This document shows, one piece after another, positions 8,430 to 16,745 of a DNA stretch of 64,000 nt. Made by a program: the position numbers and the translations under genes. The notes beneath the pieces are model-generated. The model ran no database searches and was not told where the DNA came from. It saw nothing but the letters and a program-made list of their open reading frames with translations. Within the stretch, counting starts at the first letter, position 1. Every line of letters begins with the position of its first letter. The DNA is from Candidatus Peribacteria bacterium (GTDB lineage Bacteria; Patescibacteriota; Gracilibacteria; UBA1369; 2-02-FULL-48-14), in NCBI GenBank assembly GCA_943357175.1, contig CALRGE010000008.1, positions 1 through 64,000 on the forward strand, written 5' to 3'.

Positions 8430-8777
8430 ATGGACAACATAAAATTCGGGAAAATGGCGGAGGATTGCGCGTTGCGGCTGCTTGAGAAGAAGGGCTGGAC
8501 TTTAATAGATAGGCACGTGTGTTTTCGTGAGGGCGAAATTGACTTGATTGTGGGGAAGGATGAGCGGCTTTTGTTTGTGGAAGTGAAGGCGCGAAGGACT
8601 GAGGTTTTTGGGGCTGTTGTCGAAGCTCTGACAACAGGAAAAATTCGGAAACTGAAAAAAGCCGTGATGAGGTGGAGAATGCAGTCAAATGAGCGGCGTT
8701 CTGGGCAACTTTATTTTATTGGGATTTTGTTCGATGGAGAAAGGCCTGTCAAAGTGGACGGGTACTTTATTGAATAA
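8430..8777 (+). CDS. yraN: YraN / UPF0102 family nuclease-like protein
   Basis: The 115-residue product matches the UPF0102 (YraN) family, with a predicted PD-(D/E)XK nuclease fold. Visible landmarks are FGKMAEDCALRLLEKKGW at the start, the active-site-like segment REGEIDLIVG...LLFVEVKARR, and the C-terminal VDGYFIE. Members commonly sit near comM/yifB, which here follows after 12 nt, so the two are probably one operon. The biological role of the family is still unclear; a part in DNA processing or recombination is the usual proposal. Confidence 0.92.
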   Translation: MDNIKFGKMAEDCALRLLEKKGWTLIDRHVCFREGEIDLIVGKDERLLFVEVKARRTEVFGAVVEALTTGKIRKLKKAVMRWRMQSNERRSGQLYFIGILFDGERPVKVDGYFIE

Positions 8778-8789
8778 AAACTTTATAAA

Positions 8790-10235
8790 ATGGCGATCAA
8801 ATTAAAATCATATTGTTTGAGGGGGCTCGACGCTGTGCCCGTGAATGTGGAGGTGGACAGCGTGCAGGGGATGCCGAATTTCTCGATTGGCGGAATGGCG
8901 GGGAAGAGTGTGCAAGAGGCGAAAGATCGAGTGAGGAGCGCGATTTCGCATGGTGGTTTTAAGTTTCCGATGACCAGGAAAGTTGTGAATCTTTCGCCGG
9001 CGGAATTGGTGAAACACGGAACACATTTCGATTTGCCCATTGCGCTAGGGCTGATTATGGCCAGCGAACAGGTACAATTTGAGGCGGATGACTTTTTGAT
9101 TGCAGGTGAATTGGGTTTACGAGGTGAGATTCAGGCGGTGCGTGGAATTTTGCCGGCCATGATGATGGCTAAAGAAAAGGGCTTGAAAAAAGTGCTTATA
9201 CCGTGGGGAAATTTAAGGGAAGCTAGCTTGATTGATGGACTTCAAATTTTTGCCGTGAAAAATCTGCGTGAATCTGTGGAAGTGTTATGCGGACGGAGTG
9301 AGGAATCCGAGCGGGTTGGCTTTAATTTTGCCAGTGAGATTCTTTGGGATTTCAAAAATGTTGCCGGGCACAAAGCTTCAAAGCGAGCGATGATGGTCGC
9401 GGCGGCAGGAGGACATCATCTGTTAATGAAGGGTCCGCCGGGAAGCGGAAAAAGTTTGCTCGCGAATAGTTTTCCTTCAATTTTACCTCGACCGGACAAT
9501 GCGGAGCTTTTAGAAATTCTGAAAATCTATTCTGTGGTTGGGCAAAATATCGAGAGGATAAGTCGGCATCGACCATTTAGATCTGTACACCATAGCGTGA
9601 CTGAGCGCCGATTGATTGGAGGAGAATTTGGAGTGGGAGAGGTTACTTTAGCTCACAATGGCGTGCTGTTTCTTGATGAGCTACCGGAGTTTTCTCGAAG
9701 TGTGATTGAAAATTTGCGACAGCCGCTTGAAGAAAAAACTATAGGTAGGAAAAATTACCCATGCAATTTTCAGCTTTTGGCAGCGATGAATCCTTGTCCT
9801 TGCGGATTTTATGGCGATTCGAAAAAGGCATGTGAATGTCCGCCGTACCAAGTTATTCGATACCGGCAAAAAATTTCCGGCCCGATTTTGGATCGAATCG
9901 ATATTCAAATTGAAGTTCCGCGAATTCCTTACGATGAACTTTCGGGTTTGGCTGAGAGTTCGTCTGAATTATTAAAGAAGGTTTTGAGGGCACGAGAGAT
10001 TGCGATCGGAAGGTCGGGCCATATAAATTCTGAAATGAGTCCGGCTGAGATTAAAAAAGTGGATATGGACAGTGATTCAAAAGCGTTTTTGAAGAAAGCC
10101 GCCGATAAATTTAACTTGTCCGGTCGAGCAATTCACAAAATCATAAAAGTGGCGCGGACTGTGGCGGATTTGGAAGGTGAGCTCGAGATAAAACTTCCGC
10201 AAATTGCAGAGGGACTTCAGTATAGGCCAGGTTAG
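8790..10235 (+). CDS. comM: Mg-chelatase-like AAA ATPase ComM/YifB
   Basis: The 481-residue protein has full family length. It has an N-terminal ChlI-type S5-fold domain (VPVNVEVDSVQGMPNFSIGGM), a central AAA+ domain with Walker A KGPPGSGKS and Walker B LFLDELPEF, the Cys-rich MNPCPCGFYGD...CECPP segment, and the C-terminal Mg_chelatase_C region (LSGRAIHKIIKVARTVADLEG). ComM is a helicase that promotes branch migration during natural transformation in other bacteria. It follows yraN closely. Confidence 0.93.
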   Translation: MAIKLKSYCLRGLDAVPVNVEVDSVQGMPNFSIGGMAGKSVQEAKDRVRSAISHGGFKFPMTRKVVNLSPAELVKHGTHFDLPIALGLIMASEQVQFEADDFLIAGELGLRGEIQAVRGILPAMMMAKEKGLKKVLIPWGNLREASLIDGLQIFAVKNLRESVEVLCGRSEESERVGFNFASEILWDFKNVAGHKASKRAMMVAAAGGHHLLMKGPPGSGKSLLANSFPSILPRPDNAELLEILKIYSVVGQNIERISRHRPFRSVHHSVTERRLIGGEFGVGEVTLAHNGVLFLDELPEFSRSVIENLRQPLEEKTIGRKNYPCNFQLLAAMNPCPCGFYGDSKKACECPPYQVIRYRQKISGPILDRIDIQIEVPRIPYDELSGLAESSSELLKKVLRAREIAIGRSGHINSEMSPAEIKKVDMDSDSKAFLKKAADKFNLSGRAIHKIIKVARTVADLEGELEIKLPQIAEGLQYRPG

Positions 10236-10245
10236 CTTGATTTAT

Positions 10246-10267
10246 TGATACACTTATGATACACTTA
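10246..10267 (+). promoter_or_regulatory. Tandem 11-bp direct repeat, presumptive toxin-antitoxin operator
   Basis: TGATACACTTA occurs twice back to back (10246-10256 and 10257-10267), one helical turn apart, 12 nt before the antitoxin ATG. Ribbon-helix-helix antitoxins typically bind such spaced repeats to repress their own operon; binding here is inferred. Confidence 0.55.
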
Positions 10268-10279
10268 ACCTGTTAAAAT

Positions 10280-10531
10280 ATGACAACAACATTAATGGCA
10301 ACCTCAAAAAGAAGGCTGAATATTAGTCTCTCTGAAGATGTAAATCAGGCAATACATTTCCTGGCTAAGCGTGACAAAGTTCCTGAAGCAACAAAAGCTT
10401 CAGAGCTTTTGAAAATAGCGCTCGAAATACAGGAAGATGAGTATTGGAATAAAATCGCCGAAGATAGAGATACAAAAGATGCGAAATTTATTAGCTTTGA
10501 AGAATTCTGGAAAGATGCACTATCAAATTAA
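10280..10531 (+). CDS. RHH-type antitoxin (RelB-like)
   Basis: This 83-residue protein has an N-terminal ribbon-helix-helix (RRLNISLSEDVNQAIHFLAKRD) and an acidic C-terminal tail (EDEYWNKIAEDRDTKDAKFISFEEFWKDAL) that would wrap the toxin. A second in-frame ATG five codons on could be the true start. It is translationally coupled to the toxin: its stop lies 17 nt inside the next gene. It is expected to neutralise the toxin and repress the operon through the tandem repeats upstream. Confidence 0.85.
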   Translation: MTTTLMATSKRRLNISLSEDVNQAIHFLAKRDKVPEATKASELLKIALEIQEDEYWNKIAEDRDTKDAKFISFEEFWKDALSN

Positions 10532-10781
10532 TTTTCATGAAGATGTTAAGGGCGATCTTAAAAAGATTGGCCAGCCTTGGCTTTCGCGAATTATGATTGC
10601 CATCCATAAAAAACTCAGCACTGAACCTGAAATTTTTGGCATACCATTGCGCAAATCATTAAGAAATTATAGGAAACTTCGAATAGGTGACTATAGAGTG
10701 ATTTTTAAGATAAAAGTTAATACAGTAGAGGTTTTTGCGATTGGTCACAGATCAACAGTTTACAAAGACCTCTTGCGTTAG
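10515..10781 (+). CDS. RelE/ParE superfamily toxin
   Basis: The start is taken at MHYQINFHEDVKGDLKKIG (10515), the typical RelE N-terminus, giving 88 residues. The C-terminal half has the family pattern LRKSLRNYRKLRIGDYRVIFKI...VFAIGHRSTVYK. RelE toxins are ribosome-dependent mRNA endonucleases, whereas ParE relatives poison gyrase; the sequence alone does not decide between them. It overlaps the antitoxin gene, forming a type II module. Confidence 0.88.
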   Translation: MHYQINFHEDVKGDLKKIGQPWLSRIMIAIHKKLSTEPEIFGIPLRKSLRNYRKLRIGDYRVIFKIKVNTVEVFAIGHRSTVYKDLLR

Positions 10782-10825
10782 CGCCCGCGAGATAGTAAAT
10801 TTGCCCTAAGATTTTCCCAAACAAT

Positions 10826-13800
10826 TTGGCTGCAACAAACTCGAAAATAGAACTGCCTAAGAAAGTTCTGATCCTTGGATCGGGGGCACTGAAAATTGGT
10901 GAAGCCGGCGAGTTCGATTATTCAGGTTCACAAGCCATAAAAGCACTGAAGGAAGAGGGTATCGAAGTGATTTTGATAAATCCGAATATTGCTACGAATC
11001 AAACGAGCAAAGGTTTGGCAGATAAGATTTATTTCTTGCCGATCAATCCTTATTTTGTGGAAAAAGTGATTTTGAAAGAAAAGCCGGACGGGCTACTTTT
11101 GAGCTTTGGAGGGCAGACTGCTTTGAATTGCGGTCTTGCGTTGGATAAATCTGGCGTGCTTGAGAAATATTCAGTGCGAGTTTTGGGAACTCCTGTAGAT
11201 TCGATAGAAAAAACTGAGGACAGAGAAATTTTCAATCAGGAATTGAGAAAAATTAATGTCGATGTGCCACGAAGTATTGCCTGTACAACTGCGGCAGCGG
11301 GAATGAAAGCGGCGGATAAAATAGGTTATCCGGTTTTGGTGCGCGCTGCTTTTACACTCGGAGGAAAGGGTAGCGGTTTTGCTTACAATGAGAAAGAATT
11401 ACAGGAATTATTGGACAATGCGTTTGCATTTTCTCCACAGGTTTTGGTGGAGGAAAATTTGAAAGGCTGGAAGGAAATCGAGTATGAAGTTGTGCGCGAT
11501 TCGAAAGATAACTGCATCACGGTTTGTAACATGGAGAATTTCGACCCGCTCGGAATTCACACCGGTGAAAGTATTGTAATTGCACCGTCGCAAACTTTAA
11601 CTAACAGCGAATATCACATGCTTCGCGAAATCGCGCTAAAAGTAATCAGACATTTGAAAATTGTGGGGGAGTGCAATATTCAGTACGCGCTTGATCCTGT
11701 GTCTGAAAAATACCGTGTGATTGAAGTTAATGCGAGGCTGTCGCGCTCTTCTGCGCTTGCCTCAAAAGCGACAGGATATCCGCTGGCTTACGTTGCAGCG
11801 AAGTTGGCTCTGGGCTATTCACTGCCTGAGTTGCGCAATGCCGTAACAGGAGTAACAACTGCTTGTTTTGAGCCGGCACTAGATTACGTGGCTTTGAAAA
11901 TTCCGCGATGGGATTTGGATAAATTTAGAAAAGTAACACACACAATTTCCAGCGAAATGAAATCTGTGGGAGAAATTATGGCGCTAGGAAGAAATTTTGA
12001 AGAGGTAATTCAAAAGGGACTACGAATGTTGCAGGTTGGATTTTTGGGTCTGACTGGAAATGACAGGCTTGGAATTCAAACTGAAGATTTGAAGAAGGCG
12101 ATTTCTGTACCGACTCCGAAGAGAATTTTGGCCGTTGCCGAGGCGCTGAAAAAAGGTTGGGAAATTGATAAAATCTATGAACTTTCTGGAATTGATCCTT
12201 GGTTTTTGGGCAAGTTAAAAAATATTATCGATCTTGAAAATGTACTTGAAAAAACTGACCTTGATGAAGAGCTAATGCGAGATGCAAAAAAACACGGATT
12301 CTCCGATAAGCAAATTGGGCTTTTAAAAGGGATGGAAGAAAAGGAGGTGCGCGCAATGAGGAAGAAAATGAAAGTCCTACCAAGTGTTAAGCAAATTGAC
12401 ACGATGGCCGCGGAATATCCTGCGAAAACAAATTATCTTTACCTTACTTATCACGGCGACAAGCACGATGTTGAGTTTAGCCACAAAGGAAAAAGTGCAA
12501 TGGTTTTGGGTAGTGGGGCTTACTGTATTGGCTCTTCCGTTGAATTCGACTGGTGCTGCGTGAATGCAATCAAATCGCTTGAAAGATTGAAGTACGAGAC
12601 GATAATGATTAACTATAATCCGGAAACCGTTTCGACCGATTACGATACATGTGACAAACTTTATTTTGATGAACTTTCTTTGGAGCGTGTTTTGGATATT
12701 TATGAACTTGAAGAGCCAGATGGCGTTATTGTTTCCACCGGCGGACAAATTCCAAATAATTTGGTGAATAAATTAGCTGATGCAAAAGTGAAGATTTTTG
12801 GAACTTCGCCGAAAAGTATTGATCGTGCTGAAGATAGAAATAAATTCTCGGAGATGTGTGATGAGCTGAAAATTGATCAGCCGGAATGGAATCAATTTGC
12901 AGAAGTAAAAGATGCTTTTAAGTTTGCAACTCGAGTTGGATATCCGGTTTTGGTTAGGCCTTCGTATGTACTGTCGGGCGCGGCCATGTCTGTTGCGCAT
13001 AATGAGGAAAGTTTGCAGGCTTATTTAGACAAAGCTGTGAAAATTGGAAAGGACGCGCCAGTGGTAATTTCTAAATATGAAATGGGAGCCAAGGAAATTG
13101 AAATTGATGCGGTCGCGCAAAATGGCGAGCTAATGATTTGGGCAATTGCTGAGCACGTTGAAAATGCTGGAGTTCATAGCGGCGATGCAACAATCGTTCT
13201 ACCTCCTCAAAAACTATATTTTGAAACTATTAAGCAGATAAAAAATATTGCGAAAAAAATCTCCAAAGAATTAAATATTAGTGGCCCATTCAACATTCAG
13301 TTCTTGGCAAAAAATAATGAGGTAAAAGTTATCGAATGTAATTTGCGATCATCTCGAAGTTTCCCATTTAGCTCGAAAGTAACAGGTTATAATTTCATTG
13401 AAATCGCAACAGAATCAATGCTCGGCTTGGCTAAAAAACGAGAATATAAAACGCTTGATCTCGAACATGTTGGAGTGAAGGCGCCGCAGTTTTCTTTCTC
13501 GCGATTGAAAGGTGCCGACCCGGTTCTAGGTGTTGAAATGGCTTCAACAGGAGAGGTGGCATGCTTTGGTGAAAATCTATACGAAGCATTTTTGAAAGCG
13601 ATGATTTCTACCGGTTTTGAAATTCCAAAGAAAAATATTCTAATCGCAATTGGACGGCTTGAAGACAAGGCAGACTTTTTACCTGCCGCTCGGAAATTAA
13701 TTGCAATGGGATATGTACTTTTTGCCACTCCAGGTACTGCTGATTTTTTAACAGATGCCGGAGTAAAATGCAGCAAAGTACATAAAATTGGCAGCACAGA

Positions 13801-14035
13801 ATTACCGAATATAAGCGGAATCATTCACAAAGATAAAGTTGATTGGGTTATAAATATTCCGCGCAATTACTCGCATGAAGAATTGACGAGCGGCTACAAT
13901 ATTCGCCGTCTAACAATCGATCATAATATTCCACTTAGCACGAACATTCAGGTTGCAAAACTGATGGTAGACACCCTAGAACGCTATAAATTAGACGACT
14001 TGGCTATCGAGCCATGGAGCACTTACGTTGATTAA
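10826..14035 (+). CDS. carB: Carbamoyl-phosphate synthase, large subunit
   Basis: The 1069-residue product has standard CarB length and starts at TTG (10826); no ATG is available nearby. Two ATP-grasp halves are visible, the first from VLILGSGALKIGEAGEFDYSG and the second from AMVLGSGAYCIGSSVEFDWC. Allosteric MGS domain from about residue 930 (NILIAIGRLEDKADFLPAAR...LFATPGTADFL). It makes carbamoyl phosphate for pyrimidine (and possibly arginine) synthesis, using ammonia delivered by CarA. No carA lies next to it, so the partner subunit must be elsewhere. Its stop overlaps the convergent AbiEi-like gene by 4 nt. Confidence 0.97.
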   Translation: MAATNSKIELPKKVLILGSGALKIGEAGEFDYSGSQAIKALKEEGIEVILINPNIATNQTSKGLADKIYFLPINPYFVEKVILKEKPDGLLLSFGGQTALNCGLALDKSGVLEKYSVRVLGTPVDSIEKTEDREIFNQELRKINVDVPRSIACTTAAAGMKAADKIGYPVLVRAAFTLGGKGSGFAYNEKELQELLDNAFAFSPQVLVEENLKGWKEIEYEVVRDSKDNCITVCNMENFDPLGIHTGESIVIAPSQTLTNSEYHMLREIALKVIRHLKIVGECNIQYALDPVSEKYRVIEVNARLSRSSALASKATGYPLAYVAAKLALGYSLPELRNAVTGVTTACFEPALDYVALKIPRWDLDKFRKVTHTISSEMKSVGEIMALGRNFEEVIQKGLRMLQVGFLGLTGNDRLGIQTEDLKKAISVPTPKRILAVAEALKKGWEIDKIYELSGIDPWFLGKLKNIIDLENVLEKTDLDEELMRDAKKHGFSDKQIGLLKGMEEKEVRAMRKKMKVLPSVKQIDTMAAEYPAKTNYLYLTYHGDKHDVEFSHKGKSAMVLGSGAYCIGSSVEFDWCCVNAIKSLERLKYETIMINYNPETVSTDYDTCDKLYFDELSLERVLDIYELEEPDGVIVSTGGQIPNNLVNKLADAKVKIFGTSPKSIDRAEDRNKFSEMCDELKIDQPEWNQFAEVKDAFKFATRVGYPVLVRPSYVLSGAAMSVAHNEESLQAYLDKAVKIGKDAPVVISKYEMGAKEIEIDAVAQNGELMIWAIAEHVENAGVHSGDATIVLPPQKLYFETIKQIKNIAKKISKELNISGPFNIQFLAKNNEVKVIECNLRSSRSFPFSSKVTGYNFIEIATESMLGLAKKREYKTLDLEHVGVKAPQFSFSRLKGADPVLGVEMASTGEVACFGENLYEAFLKAMISTGFEIPKKNILIAIGRLEDKADFLPAARKLIAMGYVLFATPGTADFLTDAGVKCSKVHKIGSTELPNISGIIHKDKVDWVINIPRNYSHEELTSGYNIRRLTIDHNIPLSTNIQVAKLMVDTLERYKLDDLAIEPWSTYVD

Positions 14036-14688
14036 CAATCATTTTCGTCGTAGTCGGAATCCTTTGGCCACACAGGGCCTTTTTTCCGCGTGTATTTTAG
14101 AAAAATCTTCATGAGTTTTTGCGCACGTTTTGGAAATATTTCTATGTATTTCAACATTTTTTCTTGAGAGAGATGCTCTATATTAATCATCTTCATCGAA
14201 TCGAAATGCCTTCCGATAGAATTTAAATAGATAATGTCGACTATGGCTTTTTCCGGCTCCGCTACTAAAAATCCTGCTGAGGTTTTTTCAAATCCGAAGT
14301 AATACTTTTTTGGAAATTTAAAGTGATTCCATTGTGTATTTTCAATTTTCCTTTCATAACTTTTTATAAAATTAACAGATTGAATAGCATCTGGCTTGAA
14401 GCGATAAACATTGTGATAATAGAGGGCTCCGTAAAATGAAACATATGAATTAACCTTGATTTTACCTGCAATTTGACACTTTTCATAAGTTGAAAGACCA
14501 CTTAAATCTGTCTTCCATACGTACAAATTCTGTGTGATCCGTAAAAATAAGTCTTGCCTTATATATCTACTTGAAAGAACCTTTGCACTCGGCTTATTAA
14601 TCTTCAGTATTTTCTGAATATCATCAACGCTGAAAAATTTTGGTAGAGACTCTCTGAGTTCGATGTAGTGCATGAGGACACTATACAT
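14032..14688 (-). CDS. AbiEi-like antitoxin / winged-HTH regulator, solitary
   Basis: The 218-residue protein resembles the AbiEi antitoxin family of type IV toxin-antitoxin systems. It has an N-terminal wHTH (FFSVDDIQKILKINKPSAKVLSSRYIRQDL) and then the family segments SYVSFYGALYYHNVY and AEPEKAIVDIIYL. No AbiEii nucleotidyltransferase toxin is adjacent, so this may act only as a regulator, or its partner may be elsewhere. An alternative start lies five codons on (MHYIELRESL). An inverted repeat 16 nt upstream may be its operator. Confidence 0.75.
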   Translation of the reverse strand: MYSVLMHYIELRESLPKFFSVDDIQKILKINKPSAKVLSSRYIRQDLFLRITQNLYVWKTDLSGLSTYEKCQIAGKIKVNSYVSFYGALYYHNVYRFKPDAIQSVNFIKSYERKIENTQWNHFKFPKKYYFGFEKTSAGFLVAEPEKAIVDIIYLNSIGRHFDSMKMINIEHLSQEKMLKYIEIFPKRAQKLMKIFLKYTRKKGPVWPKDSDYDENDC

Positions 14689-14703
14689 GTCGTGGACAGA
14701 AAG

Positions 14704-14719
14704 TTAACATTTTTGTTAA
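14704..14719 (-). promoter_or_regulatory. Inverted repeat upstream of the AbiEi-like gene
   Basis: TTAACA-TTTT-TGTTAA, a perfect 6-bp inverted repeat, lies 16 nt upstream of the AbiEi-like start codon. AbiEi proteins are known to autorepress through inverted repeats, so this is a candidate operator; binding is inferred. Confidence 0.4.
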
Positions 14720-14782
14720 TTATCCGTCCTCAGCATTGATAGTGTGTCGGAGATGGGTGTATAATTGTTTTTGTTGAATCGT

Positions 14783-15064
14783 TCAGAGCCGCAAAAGCAC
14801 TGTATCGATTCTTTTTCGATTAGCCTCGACCCAAGTTTTATATAAAGCCACAAATTCAGGCTTATATTCTTCTTGCACATGCAACTCTGCTGTTTTGCGA
14901 ACCATTAATTCCTCATAAAAATCAGAGGCTTCAATCCCATCTCTTATTCGATTTGTAGGCAGGAGAGTTTCGAAAGAAGTTAGGCCGGCATTTAGAGCTC
15001 TGAGTAATTTTTGCTGATTTTCTTCAGTAAATTCGCTTTGGAAAATTTTTTCTAATTCAGACAT
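14783..15064 (-). CDS. Hypothetical 93-residue protein
   Basis: This small, soluble, mostly helical acidic protein is not in a family I recognise; the ATG is at 15064. A near-consensus promoter directly upstream (TTGACT, 16 bp, TATAAA) supports a real gene. It is divergent from folE. Confidence 0.55.
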   Translation of the reverse strand: MSELEKIFQSEFTEENQQKLLRALNAGLTSFETLLPTNRIRDGIEASDFYEELMVRKTAELHVQEEYKPEFVALYKTWVEANRKRIDTVLLRL

Positions 15065-15072
15065 ACCGGGAA

Positions 15073-15100
15073 TTTATACAGGCACTTGTGCGAAAGTCAA
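15073..15100 (-). promoter_or_regulatory. Promoter of the 93-residue protein gene
   Basis: On the minus strand TTGACT (15100-15095) is followed after 16 bp by TATAAA (15078-15073), placing the start of transcription at or within a few nucleotides of the ATG at 15064. Confidence 0.55.
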
Positions 15101-15123
15101 TATTTGTTGTATATTTCAGAGCG

Positions 15124-15669
15124 ATGGATAGAAAAAAAATCATTGAGGAGCTGATCAAAAGCATTGGCGAAGATCCTGAGCGGGAGGGGCTTAGAGATAC
15201 GCCGGCTCGAGTAGATAAAAGTTTTGAGAAGCTTTTTGAGGGCTATACCCAAGATCCAAAAAGTTTGATGACAGTTTTTGATGATGAAAATTATGACGAA
15301 ATGATTGTCGTGAAAAATATAGAATTTTACAGTTTCTGTGAGCATCATATGCTTCCTTTTTTTGGACGGGCATATATTGGATACATTCCAAATGGCAAAA
15401 TTATCGGGCTTTCAAAGATTCCGCGGCTTGTAGAGATTTTTGCGAGAAGACTGCAAAATCAGGAGAGATTGACCACGCAAATTGCAACAACTCTTATGGA
15501 AATGCTGCAGCCGAAGGGGGTGGCTGTTGTGATTGAGGCAAAGCATTTTTGCATGATGGCGAGGGGAGTGGAAAAGCAAATGAGCGAAGTTTCTACTTCG
15601 GCCTTGAAGGGTTTGTTCAAAAAAGATCAGTCGACTCGTTCTGAATTTTTAAAACTTATCGGGAAATGA
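15124..15669 (+). CDS. folE: GTP cyclohydrolase I
   Basis: The start is ATG at 15124 ([30 protein letters not shown]), giving 181 residues, the normal FolE size; 12 further upstream codons are not conserved-looking. The zinc ligands are visible in [14 protein letters not shown] and in the later HFCMMARGV. Substrate-site segment [23 protein letters not shown] is intact. The enzyme converts GTP to 7,8-dihydroneopterin triphosphate, the first step of folate and queuosine-type pathways. No other folate genes are adjacent. Confidence 0.95.
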   Translation: MDRKKIIEELIKSIGEDPEREGLRDTPARVDKSFEKLFEGYTQDPKSLMTVFDDENYDEMIVVKNIEFYSFCEHHMLPFFGRAYIGYIPNGKIIGLSKIPRLVEIFARRLQNQERLTTQIATTLMEMLQPKGVAVVIEAKHFCMMARGVEKQMSEVSTSALKGLFKKDQSTRSEFLKLIGK

Positions 15670-16116
15670 TTCCGGTGCTTCCATTTGAAGCCATTCGTAG
15701 AAATCTTCACTGCTGCCATTTCTTGCGTATAAAGTTTCGTCGACGCTGCCGAATTGTTTAATTGTAGTGTCCATTTCTGCGAGAAGAGCTGCGCTTGAAC
15801 AGCTTGAATTAGGAACTATCGAGCTAATGTCGGCGAGATCAACGTATGCCTTTCTATCTACTATATGAAAAGCCAATAAAGTATTTTCTGGGAAAGATAG
15901 TTCTTTAAAAAGCTCACTTAGTGTTTGTGCTTCAATTTTTTCCATTTTTGGAATTGTTCTAGTAACTGCTTCTACCTTGCTGCAATCACTTGAATCTTTG
16001 TTTAGGAAAATTTTAACTTCAGCAAAAGCTGAATCTGGAATTGTTTTTTGAGGACTTTGACAAGAAACGAGTAGAATTGAAAGTAGAAGGAGGGTTTTGT
16101 TTGCGGTGTGAGCCAT
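15649..16116 (-). CDS. GerMN-domain lipoprotein
   Basis: This 155-residue protein begins with a short lipoprotein signal peptide ending in the lipobox LLVSC (residues 15-19). The mature part has a GerMN-like domain ([20 protein letters not shown], then [22 protein letters not shown]). GerMN proteins occur in spore germination and in envelope lipoproteins; no sporulation is implied here. It is likely anchored on the outer face of the membrane. The 3' end overlaps folE by 21 nt, convergently. Confidence 0.7.
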   Translation of the reverse strand: MAHTANKTLLLLSILLVSCQSPQKTIPDSAFAEVKIFLNKDSSDCSKVEAVTRTIPKMEKIEAQTLSELFKELSFPENTLLAFHIVDRKAYVDLADISSIVPNSSCSSAALLAEMDTTIKQFGSVDETLYARNGSSEDFYEWLQMEAPESFPDKF

Positions 16117-16136
16117 ATTCTGATAAAAACTAAGCT

Positions 16137-16745
16137 ATGGATTTTCTACCAGATTCAGTTAACAAGCTTATCGAAGAATTGTCAAAGTTGCCTGGCATTG
16201 GACAGAAGAGTGCACAACGTTTGGCTTTTCATGTATTGAAAAATTCAGATAAAAATAATAATGAATTTGGGGAGGCTGTTTTAAAAATTAAAGAGGGTGT
16301 TTTTCTCTGTGAAATTTGTTTTGCATTGGCTCAAAGAGAGATTTGTAAGATTTGCTCTGATCCTGGTCGTGATGCTTCAATTTTATGTGTGCTTGAAAAC
16401 ACAATGGACATGCTTGCAATAGAAAAAACCGGTGAATTTCGTGGGCTTTATCATGTCTTGCATGGGAAAATTTCGCCGCTTGATGGAATTGGGCCGGAAG
16501 ATATAAAAATGGCTGAGATGTTTAAGAGATTAACAGAGCCAGGTTCGCCAATAAAAGAAGTAATTTTGGCAATGAATCCTGATTTGGAAGGTGAAACAAC
16601 ATCGCTATTTATTAAAAAACACTTGGAGAACTTGCTGCCATTACGCGTAACGAGAATTGCGCGAGGGGTTCCCTCCGGAGGCAGTCTAGAATATAGTGAT
16701 GACATGACGCTCATTAGAGCGCTTCAGGGAAGACAAAGCATATGA
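16137..16745 (+). CDS. recR: Recombination mediator RecR
   Basis: The 202-residue product has normal RecR length. The helix-hairpin-helix region SKLPGIGQKSAQRLAFHVL is N-terminal, followed by the C4 zinc finger CEICFALAQREICKIC, then the Toprim domain (CVLENTMDMLAIEKTGEFRGLYHVLHG...PLDGIGP). It acts with RecO/RecF in loading RecA at gaps. Its stop overlaps the next start (ATGA), so it is coupled to the RSH gene. Confidence 0.97.
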   Translation: MDFLPDSVNKLIEELSKLPGIGQKSAQRLAFHVLKNSDKNNNEFGEAVLKIKEGVFLCEICFALAQREICKICSDPGRDASILCVLENTMDMLAIEKTGEFRGLYHVLHGKISPLDGIGPEDIKMAEMFKRLTEPGSPIKEVILAMNPDLEGETTSLFIKKHLENLLPLRVTRIARGVPSGGSLEYSDDMTLIRALQGRQSI

